A DNA stretch of 64,000 nt from Seminavis robusta (taxonomy: Eukaryota; Bacillariophyta; Bacillariophyceae; Naviculales; Naviculaceae), in the NCBI GenBank assembly GCA_903772945.1, contig CAICTM010000271.1, positions 1 through 64,000 on the forward strand, given 5' to 3'. The position numbers and the translations under genes were made by a program. Positions 1 through 11,781 of the stretch are shown piece by piece; position 1 is the stretch's first letter; every line of letters begins with the position of its first letter. Below the pieces are notes generated by a model. The model saw only the letters and a program-made list of their open reading frames with translations, made no database searches and had not been told where the DNA came from.

Positions 1-1400
1 CTATATGCCATTGCACTCCCGAAGGGAAAGAAGAGTACCAGAGGTTGCAAGGGCCTATGTAATAGTCCCGACATCTTCCAAAGGAAGATGAAAGCACGCA
101 TGCATGACTTAGAAAATGTCCGTGCATACGTTGATGATCAAATATCCTAACGGACGTCGATCTCGCAGATCGCGTTGAACAGTAGGATGACCTTTCCCCA
201 AAGACTCCAAGAAGTCGGATTGAAATCAACACTACCAAGGCCTTCCTCGATAGGAAGAACTGAGTATCTAGACAATTGGACTTCTCGAGAAGGAAGCCAA
301 CTCTTAACTAAAAAGAAAACAGATGCGATCCAGCTATCGCTCTTCCTACCAACAGGAAGTAACTTCGTAGATTCATTGGACCAATGAACTACCAAGGGCT
401 GCTCCACGACAGCAGACGGAGTAACATCGTTCTGAACCAGACGTGGGTTACCCAGGATCCATGACCGGTGTCATGGACAAGAGAACGTGAGTCCCGCGTA
501 GAGGTCGAGAAGACTCTCCGGGATGAACATGGACTTCGTCGCAAGTTCACGCGCGTCAATCGTGACAAGCTTCACCACATCCGTTTCAAAGCAAACCGGA
601 AATACATCAAGGAACGTCGCCAACGACTTATCCAGAAAAACACCGATAAGGAGAAACGGCACGTGTCCCTCATCAACACCATGTCAACGACACTATGATG
701 ATTCATCAGATCAGAACCGTTAATACGGTCAGCCACGCACAAGGTCCTTACCCAACAGACACAGAACGAGTCAATAACAATGGCACTGCACGGCTCCGAC
801 ATACACCCCATAGCGCACAGCTTACCAGACTTGGAACATAAGGTATTTACACCCATACAAGGCCTGATCCCTTGTAGGATTGCCATCGTGCACGCACATG
901 TCTACATCCAATCTCGGAGAGTGCCCCCGCACTTTAATTCATATGTTCTTCTTGTCCGACTGATGTCGTGCCTTCCGTGACCCTTGTCAGGGGGCGAATG
1001 CAATACACGGCTCTTAGCCTTATTCGCGACTCGATCCTAGATAGGGTTTGAGTTCGACTCATGACTGAGTCTTTCGTGATAGTCATTGAGACAGGGTTCT
1101 CATGACCGCTAGTCATACTAGGTCGATGGTGAAACATCGCGCTAGAAATTTAGCTGGCGTGGAGAGAATCCACGCTACTAGATAAATGCTAGACGAATCT
1201 TCCACGCGTTCCGTTTTTGGATCGTGGAGTGAGTAGGATTGCTACCGCAACCTACTCTATCACACTCTACAGTCTCCCGCGGGAGTTCAGATCTACGATC
1301 CTTTGATTGTGGATCTCTCTCGTCGATTAGTTTTCATAGCTTTCTAATCCTCTCATAACTTTCATTCTCTCAAACTCAAAACACTCGAAAGATCTTTACA
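1..1400 (+). mobile_element. Ty3/Gypsy-type retroelement fossil (pol remnant plus LTR-like tail)
   Basis: The first 150 bases translate into the core of a Gypsy reverse transcriptase, with an LCNSPDIFQ block followed by a VRAYVDD catalytic block. The next 240 bases resemble the palm/connection region of the same enzyme family. Bases around 420-700 resemble the end of an integrase. From roughly 960 to 1400 the DNA becomes non-coding and LTR-like, rich in short direct repeats. The element is clearly broken, with several breaks and large parts missing, and its left end lies outside the window. It looks old. The LTR assignment is inference because no second copy is visible. Confidence 0.6.
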
Positions 1401-2427
1401 CTAGCTTTTAGCGTAGTGCACTGTTGTTGTTGTTGTTCAATTTTGCGAGTTCATAAGCTCTCTTCTTCTGGGAGTTTCTATTCTGGCTTTCCTCCATTTT
1501 GTGTTGTTGTTGTTGCTGCTGCTGCTGCAGCAGCAGTTGGTGGCTCCATGGCGCTGCTGTTGCTTGCTTTTTTGGCTGAGAAATGACCATGGAGTGAGAG
1601 CGTCAAGAGCGACCAGCGCCATTGTGGACGATCGGCGCTTTCGGAATCCGACTTTCGACGTTCTCGAAAACAGAAAATGGCGACTAGGTAGCACAGTTTC
1701 CCTGTAATCTTTATAAACGGTACGTTAAGTATATTTGAATTTCGCCGACTCATTTGCTGATGTCATAGGTTGATTAGCCAATCAGATCACTGCCTTCTAC
1801 CGCTTTCACCCTTACAGTCGTACTCTAGCTAGCTAGATGGCAAGCTATTCTGGCTACAGCATATTCATCGACAATTCCCCATTCAATGTAGTTGATGGTG
1901 CGTTGCTTTACCTTCAGGTTTCTCAGTTTTGCTCTAGCTAGAACCGTAGCAATCGGTAGCTGCACCAAGAAGCCTGGTGCAAAGACAAAGTCACCCTCTC
2001 AAAACCCTCAGAAGGTTGTCCTCGTGTCACCATAGGACTGGTACAGTCGTACCGCAAGGCCTTCCTATCGTTAGCCACCCATTGCTTGCGTTGCGAATGC
2101 CTACTGTAGGTTTCTCCGACTGGTCCCCACGCATCATGATGCTTGACGTTCCAAAAACACAGCAGAGCTAGCTAGGTACCGGTGACCTGGATGTGTCGTG
2201 CCAAGCAAAATTTCCAAAAGTGCCAGGCAGCGCACCGCTCCTTCCTCGCGAAAACAAAGAGGAAAAAGTAACGGCAGCATGTGGGATAACTGTTGAACAC
2301 ACATGGAATGCCGAGTGCCATTACTATTTTCATTTGTGCTCTCCGTTTCGGGATCGCATCTCACTGCTCCTTCCTTCCTCTTCCATCTTCCTTCCCGTCT
2401 CGTCATTCTCATCCAACAAATACCACC
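1401..2427. other. Intergenic region with trinucleotide repeats
   Basis: I see no supportable gene here. It holds GTT/TTG repeats near 1422-1438 and a TTG/GCT/GCA tract at 1501-1537 whose GCT and GCA halves are self-complementary. Reading this tract on the minus strand gives poly-Gln, which explains the short open frames there. CTAGCTAG palindromes occur near 1826-1838 and 2168-2176. The last 150 bases should contain the promoter and 5' leader of the M6 protease gene. Confidence 0.5.
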
Positions 2428-4491
2428 ATGCGGCAAGGCTACTACCACTATATCTTGGAACGGTGTGGATTGTCTGTAGTTGTAGTAGTAGTAGTCAAAG
2501 TATGGCTGGTGTTGGTGATGGCAACGACGGTCTGCGGCTTTGTACCACCTCCGCTAGATTCCCATGAGGGCTGGGAGCCCATTCATCAAATGAGACAACG
2601 TCTTGGATTGCAGTACAATTATACCCCTGATCTATTAAACCCCGAAATGTGTCGTTATCTCTCCGAGCAAGAATGTCAGGATGCGGATGAAGCCCTGATT
2701 GCTCATTCCGAACGAATGAAGAAATTGCCAGCATTGGCAAGACAACGACGAGAGAGAAACCTACGGGCGGAACAAACAGCAGAAGCAAAGTCACACTTGA
2801 GATCTGGAGAGGAGAATGACGAAACAAGGCAGCAACAACAACAGCAACAACAAGGAGAGCGAGATTTACAGATGAATCCGAATCCTGCCACTGGTGTAGT
2901 TAGAGTGCTGGTCCTATTGCTACAATTCACGGACCACGTGGATCGACCATTGCTGGACCCAGCCATCTACGATGCCATTTGGACGGGAAAGGACAAATCT
3001 CCTTTGATTCCTTCCGGTTCCGTCAAGGAATGGTTCCGTCAAAACTCTTATGGACTGTACGAAATTGAACCCGTCATTGTACCATGGACGCTCTCCGATA
3101 ATTCAGAGCTCTACTACAGCTTTGGATCCTCCGGGTTGGTCCCGGACTTTCAACAAGCCTTTTGGCCGGCACTAGACAAGTTAGACCAGGAGGGCATTGA
3201 CTGGAGTCTATACGATGCCGACGGCGATGGACGCTTGGATGCCGTCACCGTATTACATACTGGATATGCCGCAGAATTGAAGGGTGTCGATTGCAATTCC
3301 GATCGAGACTATTCCAATAGAATATGGAGTCATGCCTTTGCTGATTCTCTCAACAGTTGGTATTCACGGAGTGGACTGTATCGAGTGGGAGGATACATGA
3401 TTGCCTCGGCGTACCGAGATACCTGTAAGTTTGAGCCGGCTAGAATTGGAACCATGACACATGAGTTCTTGCATACGTTGGGACTCGTCGATTTGTACGA
3501 TGGGCAAGCGGCAAGAGTTGGACGAGGTACGGGAGGATTCGATATAATGGCCACGCCCTACGGGCCCAAAGATGACCCAAGTTGGCCAGGACATCTCAGT
3601 GCGTGGTCCAGGATCAAAATTGGATGGATGATGCCCATTGAAATTACGGAAGATGGAGAATACTCCATCCAAGCGTCGGAGCTCTCCAACCAAGCCTATG
3701 TCATTCGAAAGCCGTATCCCTTTATGGAATATCTACTCATTGAGAACCGACAGCCGCTCCGGTTTGATGCTCGACTCTGGACCGGAGGACTGGTGATCTA
3801 TCATATTGACGACAGAGCTAGCCTGCAACTCAAGCGAGGCTATCCTGGACAAGAAGGATGGCCAAGGAATGGGTAAGTGGCAGCACAAGAGACAATGAAT
3901 GCGCTTAGTTTTTATTTCGTCACTTTTCTAACTTATCTTTGTTGATCCTTCATTGTTGTCTTCAGGCATCACTATCAAGTGGCTGTTCTGGCATCGGACG
4001 GACAATACAATCTCGAAAAGGGAGACAACAACGGCGATGTTGGGGATTTCTGGAAAGAGGGAATGACACTCGGGCCTGGAAATGGACGTTCTTTCCCCAA
4101 CACGGATGCCTACCAGTTTGGTGCGATCCGGGTCACTGGCGTCACAATTGACAACATCAAGAAAATTGATACCGTCATGACCTTTCGAGTGACAGGTTTG
4201 TCCACGAGTGCAGGGCCCGTGCCAAAGCCAATTCCTTCTTCCACTGTTTCCCCAAGTGACGGGGAACTTTTACCTGTGGAGGACGTGACACCAACAATGG
4301 TGCCATTCTCGGACAATGTGAACCATTCTGCCACTGTCTACTCTTCCGGTAGCAAACCAATGCCGCCGAATGCGACGACATTGGGCGCCAAGCCTGCAGA
4401 GGCTACGTCTTCTGGCTTTTCATTTTTCCACTATTACGGTTTCTGGACTCTTTCTTCCGCAATCGGTTCTTTGGTTGCACTTGTACTTTAG
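2428..4491 (+). CDS. Secreted M6-family (immune inhibitor A-like) zinc metalloprotease
   Basis: Two exons, 2428-3872 and 3966-4491, joined by a 93-bp GTAAGT...CAG intron; the joined protein has 656 residues. The start was chosen for its ACC ACC ATG context and because it opens a hydrophobic signal-anchor rich in Val. Zinc ligands lie in HEFLHTLGLVD, with H345, E346, H349 and D355, which is the HExxHxxGxxD pattern of peptidase family M6. An acidic DADGDGRLD loop about 80 residues upstream looks calcium-binding. A poly-Gln stretch lies near residues 134-141. The second exon supplies the conserved C-terminal segment, then a Ser/Thr/Pro-rich stalk and a hydrophobic tail ending in VALVL, suggesting a GPI-type surface anchor. 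Family identity is firm; anchoring is inferred. Confidence 0.9.
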
Positions 4492-5688
4492 TCCTAGCTG
4501 GTTTGGTCGCAGGATAGAACATGGCGCTACCTGGCCGCCGAGGCCTTTCAACGCAAAACGGTGAAGAGCAGATTGCTCCAGGCTTTGATGTAATGATATC
4601 ACCACCAAACCAACCGGTGCGGCGCCAATGCTGGTCCCCACCTGTAGTCAACTCTCGGAGAGATCACCCGGGCCGCATCATGAGAAGGACCGATATTGCG
4701 GTTCATCGCGTCATCGCTGTGGCTGCTTGTTCATGGCTGTTCCCAGCGATCATAACCTTCGAAGGAGACGATCGAGTGACAATCAGATCAAGCAATGGCT
4801 CCATGATGTGCGCCTGGCTGCCCAGCTACTAGTAGGAAAGTTGAGTGAGAAACAGTAGCTAGCACGATTGTTGTTCTCTAGAGAGAAGAGTCCAAGAGCA
4901 ACTATAACTGTGACGTAATCATACTGTCTCTCAAAGTCCTGAATAGCTACATACTGCAGGTGTGCTTGGTTGAGGCTATAAAGCCTCTTTCCTCGGCATG
5001 GTGCTCGCTTTGGGAGTGAATCCTGCTTCATCGTTGCTACGTGTGTAGATCAACACGATACTCTATGCTTGATGCCCCGTTGGTTGGTTAACTCGCCTCC
5101 GGTTTTGACAAGGTTGGATGGTGCCGTGCATGTACTGGACTGGCACTTCCCTTGGAGCACGCAGCCTGCATGTGGATGACCCCTTGCCGTCCTTCAAGCC
5201 CTGCAGAGAAGCTGACCCACAGCCCATACCATAGTAACACATGGTCACAACCACCACTTACCGGTACATGCCAGAGCTTGCCCTACGATGGATGCTACCA
5301 CAATTGTGAACTGCCACTTGCTAGTAGGATTACAACTACTAGGAAGAATGAAGGCATGATTTTTGTTTGTAAAGATTGTATTTTATGTGTTATTGTTTTA
5401 TGTCTATGTTTGGTTGTATTCTATGTTTGGTTGTTGTATTTAAGATTGTAGAATAGTCTTCGTTCTGAAAGTCATCCAAAACGGAATGGAAGCGGGCGAA
5501 GGAAGACCACGGTGTATTCGCTTGTTGCATATGAATTGAAGGTCGTCTGTTTGGGATGGCTGCAAGATGTTGCATGCCATGGGTCGCCTCCAATGGACAC
5601 TGTATACACTATTCTAAGACCACCCTCATTTCAGATTGTTGCTTGTACTGTCTGTACGGGTGATCGCTGCCCCACCATCACCTTCTTA
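4492..5688. other. Intergenic region, no gene seen
   Basis: Short open frames on both strands lack recognisable domains, good start contexts or splice partners. CTAG/ACTAG palindromes are scattered through it (for example near 4826-4866 and 5320-5342). Around 5370-5455 there is a T/G-rich strand. The right end should hold the 3' untranslated region of the minus-strand gene that ends at 5689. Confidence 0.4.
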
Positions 5689-6411
5689 TTATTTGGACTG
5701 TTGCTTCTTTTCAAGAGCAGCATCGACCAAAGAGCTCAAATCGCTTGCTCGCGCTGTTTGGCGCTCTTGGTCCACTAGTCGAACGTCTCGTTCCATTTCG
5801 TAGTGGACTGGCTTTGCGACTTTGGTAGCTTTTGCCGTTGTATCTGCTTGCTCTTTTAGTTTTTGCAACTCCTTTTGACGACTCTTTGCTTTGTTAATTG
5901 CCGCACGAACCGCATTCTTGTCGAGCAGTACAAAACCCCCGAGTTCCTTTTTGCGTCGACCATCGCCCGTCAGTTGCTGCAAGACGTCTTGCATCCAAAC
6001 CAGGTCTTGTTGAGAGCCAACTGCAACTTCCGAGAGGTCCAGATTGTGGACCAAAATGTCTTGCAGCTTGGCGCTACTCACTGTGGTTAAGAACCGTCGG
6101 GTTTGTTCCATGGTCTTGGGGAGACCCAGAAAGGCGCGATAATGCTTCGGCCAAGACAAGGAACGCAACAAGGGCCATTTCAAAATGGTGGCATTGGCCA
6201 TCAAGAAGTCGTCCACTTGCTGGCGGACTTGTACTGGTAGATCATCTTTGGGAGCAGCGGAAACGGCTTCTAACAAACTAAAGAGGGCGCTTTTGGTGGC
6301 GTCTTTGGCGGTGGGAATGTCCGTCTCTCCGGCGTTGTTCTGCTCGTCGATTCTCGCAGCGAGATCCTTCTGCAAAGAGGCGATGCAATTTGCTGTTGGT
6401 GCTGCCGCCAT
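5689..6411 (-). CDS. Unrecognised 240-residue coiled-coil protein
   Basis: A single-exon frame of 240 residues starting MAAAPTANCIASL. I do not recognise the family. The N-terminal 130 residues look helical and amphipathic with a conserved-looking WPLLRSLSWPKHYRAFLG block near residues 80-97. Residues 165-195 form a Lys/Gln/Glu-rich segment (KSRQKELQKLKEQ) typical of coiled coil, and the C-terminus is charged and ends in KKQQSK. No signal peptide or membrane segment is visible, so a cytosolic or nuclear protein is likely. It is transcribed divergently from the propeller-protein gene that begins about 540 bases to the right. It is accepted as a gene because the frame is long, has balanced composition and a clean start. 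Confidence 0.65.
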   Translation of the reverse strand: MAAAPTANCIASLQKDLAARIDEQNNAGETDIPTAKDATKSALFSLLEAVSAAPKDDLPVQVRQQVDDFLMANATILKWPLLRSLSWPKHYRAFLGLPKTMEQTRRFLTTVSSAKLQDILVHNLDLSEVAVGSQQDLVWMQDVLQQLTGDGRRKKELGGFVLLDKNAVRAAINKAKSRQKELQKLKEQADTTAKATKVAKPVHYEMERDVRLVDQERQTARASDLSSLVDAALEKKQQSK

Positions 6412-6947
6412 TGTAGCTTGCTTGCTTGATTACTTCACTGTACTGTATCCACTGGACTGTGAGCAATAGGCATACGAAGAGCTCGCGTACCTGGTGCTAT
6501 TAGGCTTTGCCGTGTGATTTACCGTAATATGACATACCGTATGCCATACGAAGGTTGTTGCCGAACTGGAAGACCCGGATTTTAAGATTGGAACTAGCTC
6601 AGTTGTGCGCCTGAGTGACTCGAAGGATGCTGCAATATTATTTAAGCTTTGCATCCAATTTTCTTAAGTTGCACCATGCACAAGCACCCTCGATTCATTG
6701 AAGTAGAAGGAGAAGAAGACTTCTACGCCAACAACACCGCCTTGAAAGATTTTCCAAGGGAAAAGTACGTGGCGAAGAAGGATGCTTGCTGTGTTGGTGC
6801 TTCGTGTGCGTGTGATCGAAACAAGAAGCTGCCGAATGTCATTGCTTGTCGCCCTCACATTTTCCTCCTCCTTTCAACAGAGTTTCAAAGCCATTCTACG
6901 AAGCAATTCAGCAAGTGAAAACCAAGCGCCTTTTCACCAGCAACAAC
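6412..6947. promoter_or_regulatory. Divergent intergenic region between two genes
   Basis: This 536-bp gap separates two diverging start codons (6411 minus and 6948 plus), so it should hold both promoters. A TATTTAAG sequence lies near 6638-6646. No further element can be supported. Confidence 0.35.
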
Positions 6948-9481
6948 ATGAAAGGATTCAACACGTTCTTCGCACCTTGGGCAATCGGATTGCTGGCTGT
7001 GGTCGGCGCATCTGCTGCTTCGGCCGTCCTCAAAGAACCATCTCGTCGTCTCCGAGAATCGCCACACTTCTTGCGTCCTCGGCAGTTCGCCGCGACCGAA
7101 GCGTCAACGCCACGGGGCGAAGCGATCGAGAGTCGCCGCCTGTCCTCCACGAGCTGGATCCCAGTCGGAGGCCCCCGAAAAGGGAAGGAGAACGGAGAAA
7201 ACTTTGGATACGATGTTGCCCTGTCGGCGACCGGGACGATCATGATTGCATCTGCGCCATTCGCCGATATCGGTGGAGCCAACATTGGGCACGTTCGAAT
7301 CTACCAGTTCTTGAAGCCATCTGGCGTTTGGTCTCTGGCAGGCGAGATCCGAGGAGAGCGTCCTCTTGACGAGTCGGGAACTTCCGTCGACGTCTCTTCC
7401 GATGGTACGCGAATCGTCATTGGTGCTCCCAACAACGACGGCAATGGAGCGGAGAGTGGTCATGCACGAGTCTTCTTCTACAATTTGACGACCACTTCTT
7501 GGGACCAACTTGGTCAGGATTTGGATGGCGAGGCCAGTGGAGTGCGGGCTGGAACATCGGTTGCTATGAACTCGGACGGTACCATTGTGGCTGTCGCACA
7601 GCCCTATTCGTCGCTGGTGTTCCCAAATGGTACATCCATCCAAAACACCGGCTCGGTTGCCGTCTACAAGTACTCGACACGACACTCGAATTGGACGCAG
7701 CTTGGGCCCACCATTCGAGGAACTACACAGGATATGCTGTCTGGCTTCTCTTGTGATATCAACGCGGAAGGCAACGTGCTAGCTGTGGGCGGGCCACACT
7801 ACGCTCACAGTGGAGTCACGGGTCTTGGACAAGTAAGTGTATACCGATACTCCCACATTGAAAACGACTGGCTGCTGATGGGCAGCCCCATCACCGGAGC
7901 ACAAGATTGGGAAGAGCTGGGATATTCTCTAAAACTTGCTCTTGACGGCCGGATAGTAGCAATCGGACGCCCAACTCTCCATGCCTTTGGACCGAGAAGT
8001 GGAGCAGTACATGTTTATAGATATCAAGGAACCAGCAATACATGGAACCCGGTCGGTGATCTCATTGTGGGCGCGAGTCAAGACGATCTCTTTGGCGCGA
8101 GCTTGAGCCTCTCTGCCGATGGGACAAGGCTCGTCGCCAAAGGAAACAAAGGGACACGACAATTTTCATTCATAAACGGAACCTGGACTCAAGTTGGCGG
8201 TTTTATCGGGGCTGCCATGCCTGATCGAGTCGCTCTGTCTGCTGACGGGAAAACGATTGCCTCTGGCGACGTCAAGAGCGGGTCAGTTGGAAGCGTGAGC
8301 GTCTTCCAATATCCAGACCAGATCTACGACATCCACCTTATCAATGTCCACAGCTCCTTTAGTGATCAATTGGATCTTCCAGAAGTCGAACTTGACTACG
8401 CGGTCACAATTCTAGCGAACAACGGTGTCGGTTACTTCAACATGACCATCCTTGATCATGAAAGCTGCACCATCAAAGACACTTCGGGAGCCATCAAGCC
8501 TCGCCTCGATGCCAACGGCACAATCGGGACTTATGCCGTGTCTGATCTTACAGTGAAGATTGACGTGGACAAGAGACTCATAACGCAGACACCTTACTAT
8601 ACCGCGTCCGCAGATTTTATGTCAGGAGTGCTTAGATTCTGCGCCAAGATGGAGTACTTTGACCCTTCCAGCCAGGCTTTGGCCACGGCGAAGAATAAGA
8701 TCAAACTGGTGCGTCAGGAAATCGTGTCGACCGCGCCCAGATGATGGCGTGATGCTGCTGACAAATCGTCTTTTTCCTGCAGGAACTGAACCAACTCGCG
8801 AAGTTTGAAATGGTCAACATGGATGGAAGCAGGCTACCTTCCGCCTTGGAAACGGTTCATTACGTCGACTTCGATTACGCCACGACAACTTACATCTGCG
8901 ACAGGACGAATCGTCCAATCACCCCCGCACCTCGCCGCCCTGGTCAAAGCCTAAGGTTCTGTGTTCGAACTCCGGTCCACTCGGAAGTGGAAGTCAAAAG
9001 TGTACGCAATGTGTTCTTTTTGAATACAATGGTTCCTTTGCTGACCATCAAAGTGATTGACGAAGCGGGAAGAGCCATCGCCCCTCAGGTTAGCATTACT
9101 TGTTTGGAGGGGATTTGCAACATCAAGACAGTGACCTTTGGGGACCTCTACGAATACGACGTTGGCAACAACGGTACTCTTGTGGACGTTTCGAATGGCG
9201 TTTTTGTCGAGGGGCAGGCAGTGCTAAGCTTTGCGGAGAGCAGGCGACGCCGTCTCGCGACCGAAGGCGATTGGCATGACATGGAAACATTTCCCGGCGA
9301 TGGGATTACCCTGGATGACTCCCTTATGAAGGCAGTGATTGCGGCGGAAGGAGAAGAAGCCACAACAGGCTTTCAATTGAAAGCCAACCTTGCAGCACCC
9401 AGATCTGCGTGTTCTGTTTCATCTTTGAGTTGCGTATTCATTACTGGAATCTGCAGCGCCGTGTTGATGATGATGAATTAG
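6948..9481 (+). CDS. Secreted seven-bladed FG-GAP-like beta-propeller protein
   Basis: Two exons, 6948-8708 and 8783-9481, with a 74-bp GTGCGT...CAG intron in phase 0; 819 residues. The N-terminus MKGFNTFFAPWAIGLLAVV is a signal peptide. Residues about 65-460 carry seven repeats of the type SxDGTxxxxGxP...SGxxxVYxY followed by a W..xG..I.G strand, matching the FG-GAP/integrin-alpha-like propeller. The WIPVGG strand before repeat 1 would close the ring with blade 7. After the propeller come about 340 residues of beta-rich sequence with paired Cys, and a short hydrophobic C-terminus ending in MMMN that resembles a GPI-attachment signal. A role in adhesion or cell-wall or surface binding is inferred from the fold only. 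Confidence 0.8.
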
Positions 9482-10444
9482 TTCTATTTGGGCGGTTGCG
9501 GATGTGCCCAAGGTGGAAACTTGCATGTGCCGTGCATTGTAGGCTCTTGGATGAAGAGGAACTAGTGAGCTGTCGTAAACTGATCGATATATTTGTCTTT
9601 ACAACTGCTACTGCATTTCGTTGTACCTAATATAGGCGTCAAGGGGGAGGCTGAGCGACACAAGGACCCGTGGCGCCTGGTCTTGTTGAAGGAGCGACGG
9701 CCGGCCTCCAACATACCGTCCAGTACCGGTACCAATGGTATCGGTACCGGTACCGGCATCGGTATCAAAGGAACAAACCGGCCGGTGTTCAAACGAAGAT
9801 TACTTGTACAAGTACGATGTAGTGCTCACTATTAGACTGCAGGACGTCATGCACAAAACTCCTGTGTTGTGTCCTGCTTTGCAACCAGTTGGCAGCAGTT
9901 TTTGCCTTTGCCGGAGATGGCCAGGAGCCGATCTAGTTAACTCAGCCACCAGTCGTACCGTATGCACGGAAAGGCCTTGCGTCCAAGCTTGACAAAACAA
10001 ATTGAGCTCCGAGCTTGAAAGGGCTGGCTGGAAGCGCTGGCGGGTGCCTGTTGTGAAGCCAAACAGCATTGCTTGTGGACTCGGTAGCCATGCACAGTAG
10101 ACTACATGTACATGTACTGGTGGCTCCAATTCTTCCTGCATCGCGACTGACTGCGACTGCACCATTTTGTAGGTCCCACGGTGCGCACCAGGTAGGTTGT
10201 CTCGCATGCATGTTCGGGACTGTGATGCAAGGTATGGGGGACTTAAAACGTGACGGCTCTGCCACGCACAATGACGCCTGCCTGCGTGCTGCAGGCCACG
10301 ACGTGGGTCCTATTTTTTTGGAGGCTTGGCGGGGAGGAAGAAAACCAATGCACGCCAGTGACATTTTCTCCGCTTGTTGTCGTTGTCATTGACCTATTTT
10401 TCTCCCCGAGGGTAGAAGAATCGAATCGAATCGAATCTTTAACC
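9482..10444. other. Intergenic region with GGTACCGGTACC palindromes
   Basis: No gene is supportable. Between 9720 and 9783 there is a dense cluster of GGTACC/ACCGGT palindromes built from a repeated GGTATCGGTACCGGTACC-like unit. A further run of ATCGAATCGAATCGAATC repeats at about 10420-10437 lies just upstream of the elongase start and may be part of its promoter or leader. Confidence 0.4.
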
Positions 10445-11781
10445 ATGGCTGCCTCCGCAGATGCTTGTACCGGCTATGATAGTCTGGGCAATCCCTACCA
10501 AGAGTTTTCTTGTACCTATCCTTTCTTGGCCCCCTTCTACTTTGAGTGAGTGTCAAGGATAAATGAGCAGGGTTCTTTTTCAGCGACTTCATTATTGCTC
10601 ACTGTTTGCCTTTTTGGTATCTTTTTTCAGATTTGAGAAATACAGGGATCCACTCCCAGCTCTCCACTGGATGCAAGATCGCCCTTTTATCCCAATTGTT
10701 GCCGTCATCCTCTATGGTATCGGAATCTATTATGGTCCCAAGTTGATGGAGGTAAGCAGTTTTGTACCCCCCAGGATTTATACTTCCTTTTTGGGGGAGG
10801 AAGTTCAAGGCGGTCTCGTGGTTATCCATTCACAAGCTCACTCTCTTTGAATCCATCCTTATTTTAAATACACAGAACCGAGAATCCTGGAACTGCAAGA
10901 AGACTCTGGCTGCTTGGAATCTTTTCTTGTCTGTTTTCTCCTTTATGGGAGCGGCTCGCACTGTTCCTCATGTACTGCACGATATGATGAATCGATCGGT
11001 TCGCGACTGTATGTGTGCCGATGCTCGTATGGGAATGGGAAGTGGATCTACCGGACTCTGGCTGTTTCTGTTCGCCTGGAGTAAATTCCCGTGAGTTCAA
11101 TAATTGCAACAAGAGACCCAGACAACAACAACAAAATGAAGGCAAAACTAACACACTGTCCTCTACCCATTAAAATTTTCCGCACAGAGAATTAATCGAC
11201 ACCTTCTTTCTCATTGTCCACAAGAAAAACGTTTTGTTTTTGCACTGGTACCATCACATTACCGTCCTCCTTTACACCTGGTATGGATTCACGAACGCTT
11301 CCCCCATTGGTTGTCACATGACGGCTATGAACTTTACCGTACACGCTGTAAGGAAACCCAATCTGGATTGGTTTGCTTATTTATTCATGACTATGACATG
11401 TGATTCCTCACAATGCTATTTCACCCTGTTCCCCATGTGTTCTTCGACGCAAATTTACTCGTCAATCAATCCACCAAACAACCATCCATTCAGGTTATGT
11501 ACTTTTACTACTTTCTTATGGCTATCAAAATGAAGCCCAAGTGGTTCAACCCCATGTGGATCACCTTTATGCAAATATCGCAGATGATTGGAGGATGCAT
11601 CGTCACCGTGTTGGGATACCAGTACTGGAAGATCGACCCCGACTGCACACTCAACGATGGGGTGGTGCTTTCAGGATTCCTCATGTACGGAAGCTACTTG
11701 TACCTGTTCTGCCAGTTCTTCGTAGGGAGGTTCATTACGCCAAGATTTTCTGCCAGTGTCAAGAAGCAAAAGACCGTATAA
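10445..11781 (+). CDS. ELO-family very-long-chain fatty acid elongase (ELOVL6-like)
   Basis: Five exons rebuilt from GT-AG signals and phase: 10445-10545, 10631-10751, 10876-11090, 11188-11347 and 11494-11781, giving 294 residues, normal for the family. The enzyme is the condensing (3-ketoacyl-CoA synthase) component of microsomal fatty acid elongation in the ER membrane. Diagnostic features are the histidine box HWYHH at residues 165-169, the preceding PELIDTFFLIVHKK block, the NFTVHAVMYFYYF segment with the second conserved His, and several hydrophobic helices. The HWYHHITVLLYTWY form resembles ELOVL6-type enzymes that act on C16 saturated or monounsaturated acyl-CoA, but substrate is inference. 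The C-terminus KKQKTV has a Lys pair suited to ER retrieval. Confidence 0.93.

Noticed and set aside
2293-2427. Upstream in-frame extension of the M6 protease to 2293
   Set aside because: The extra 45 residues are Phe/Ser/Pro-rich and would bury the signal peptide; the ATG at 2428 has a better context.
5152-5451. 99-residue plus-strand frame with hydrophobic C-terminus
   Set aside because: The hydrophobic part comes from a T/G-rich strand and the rest has no domain or conserved pattern.
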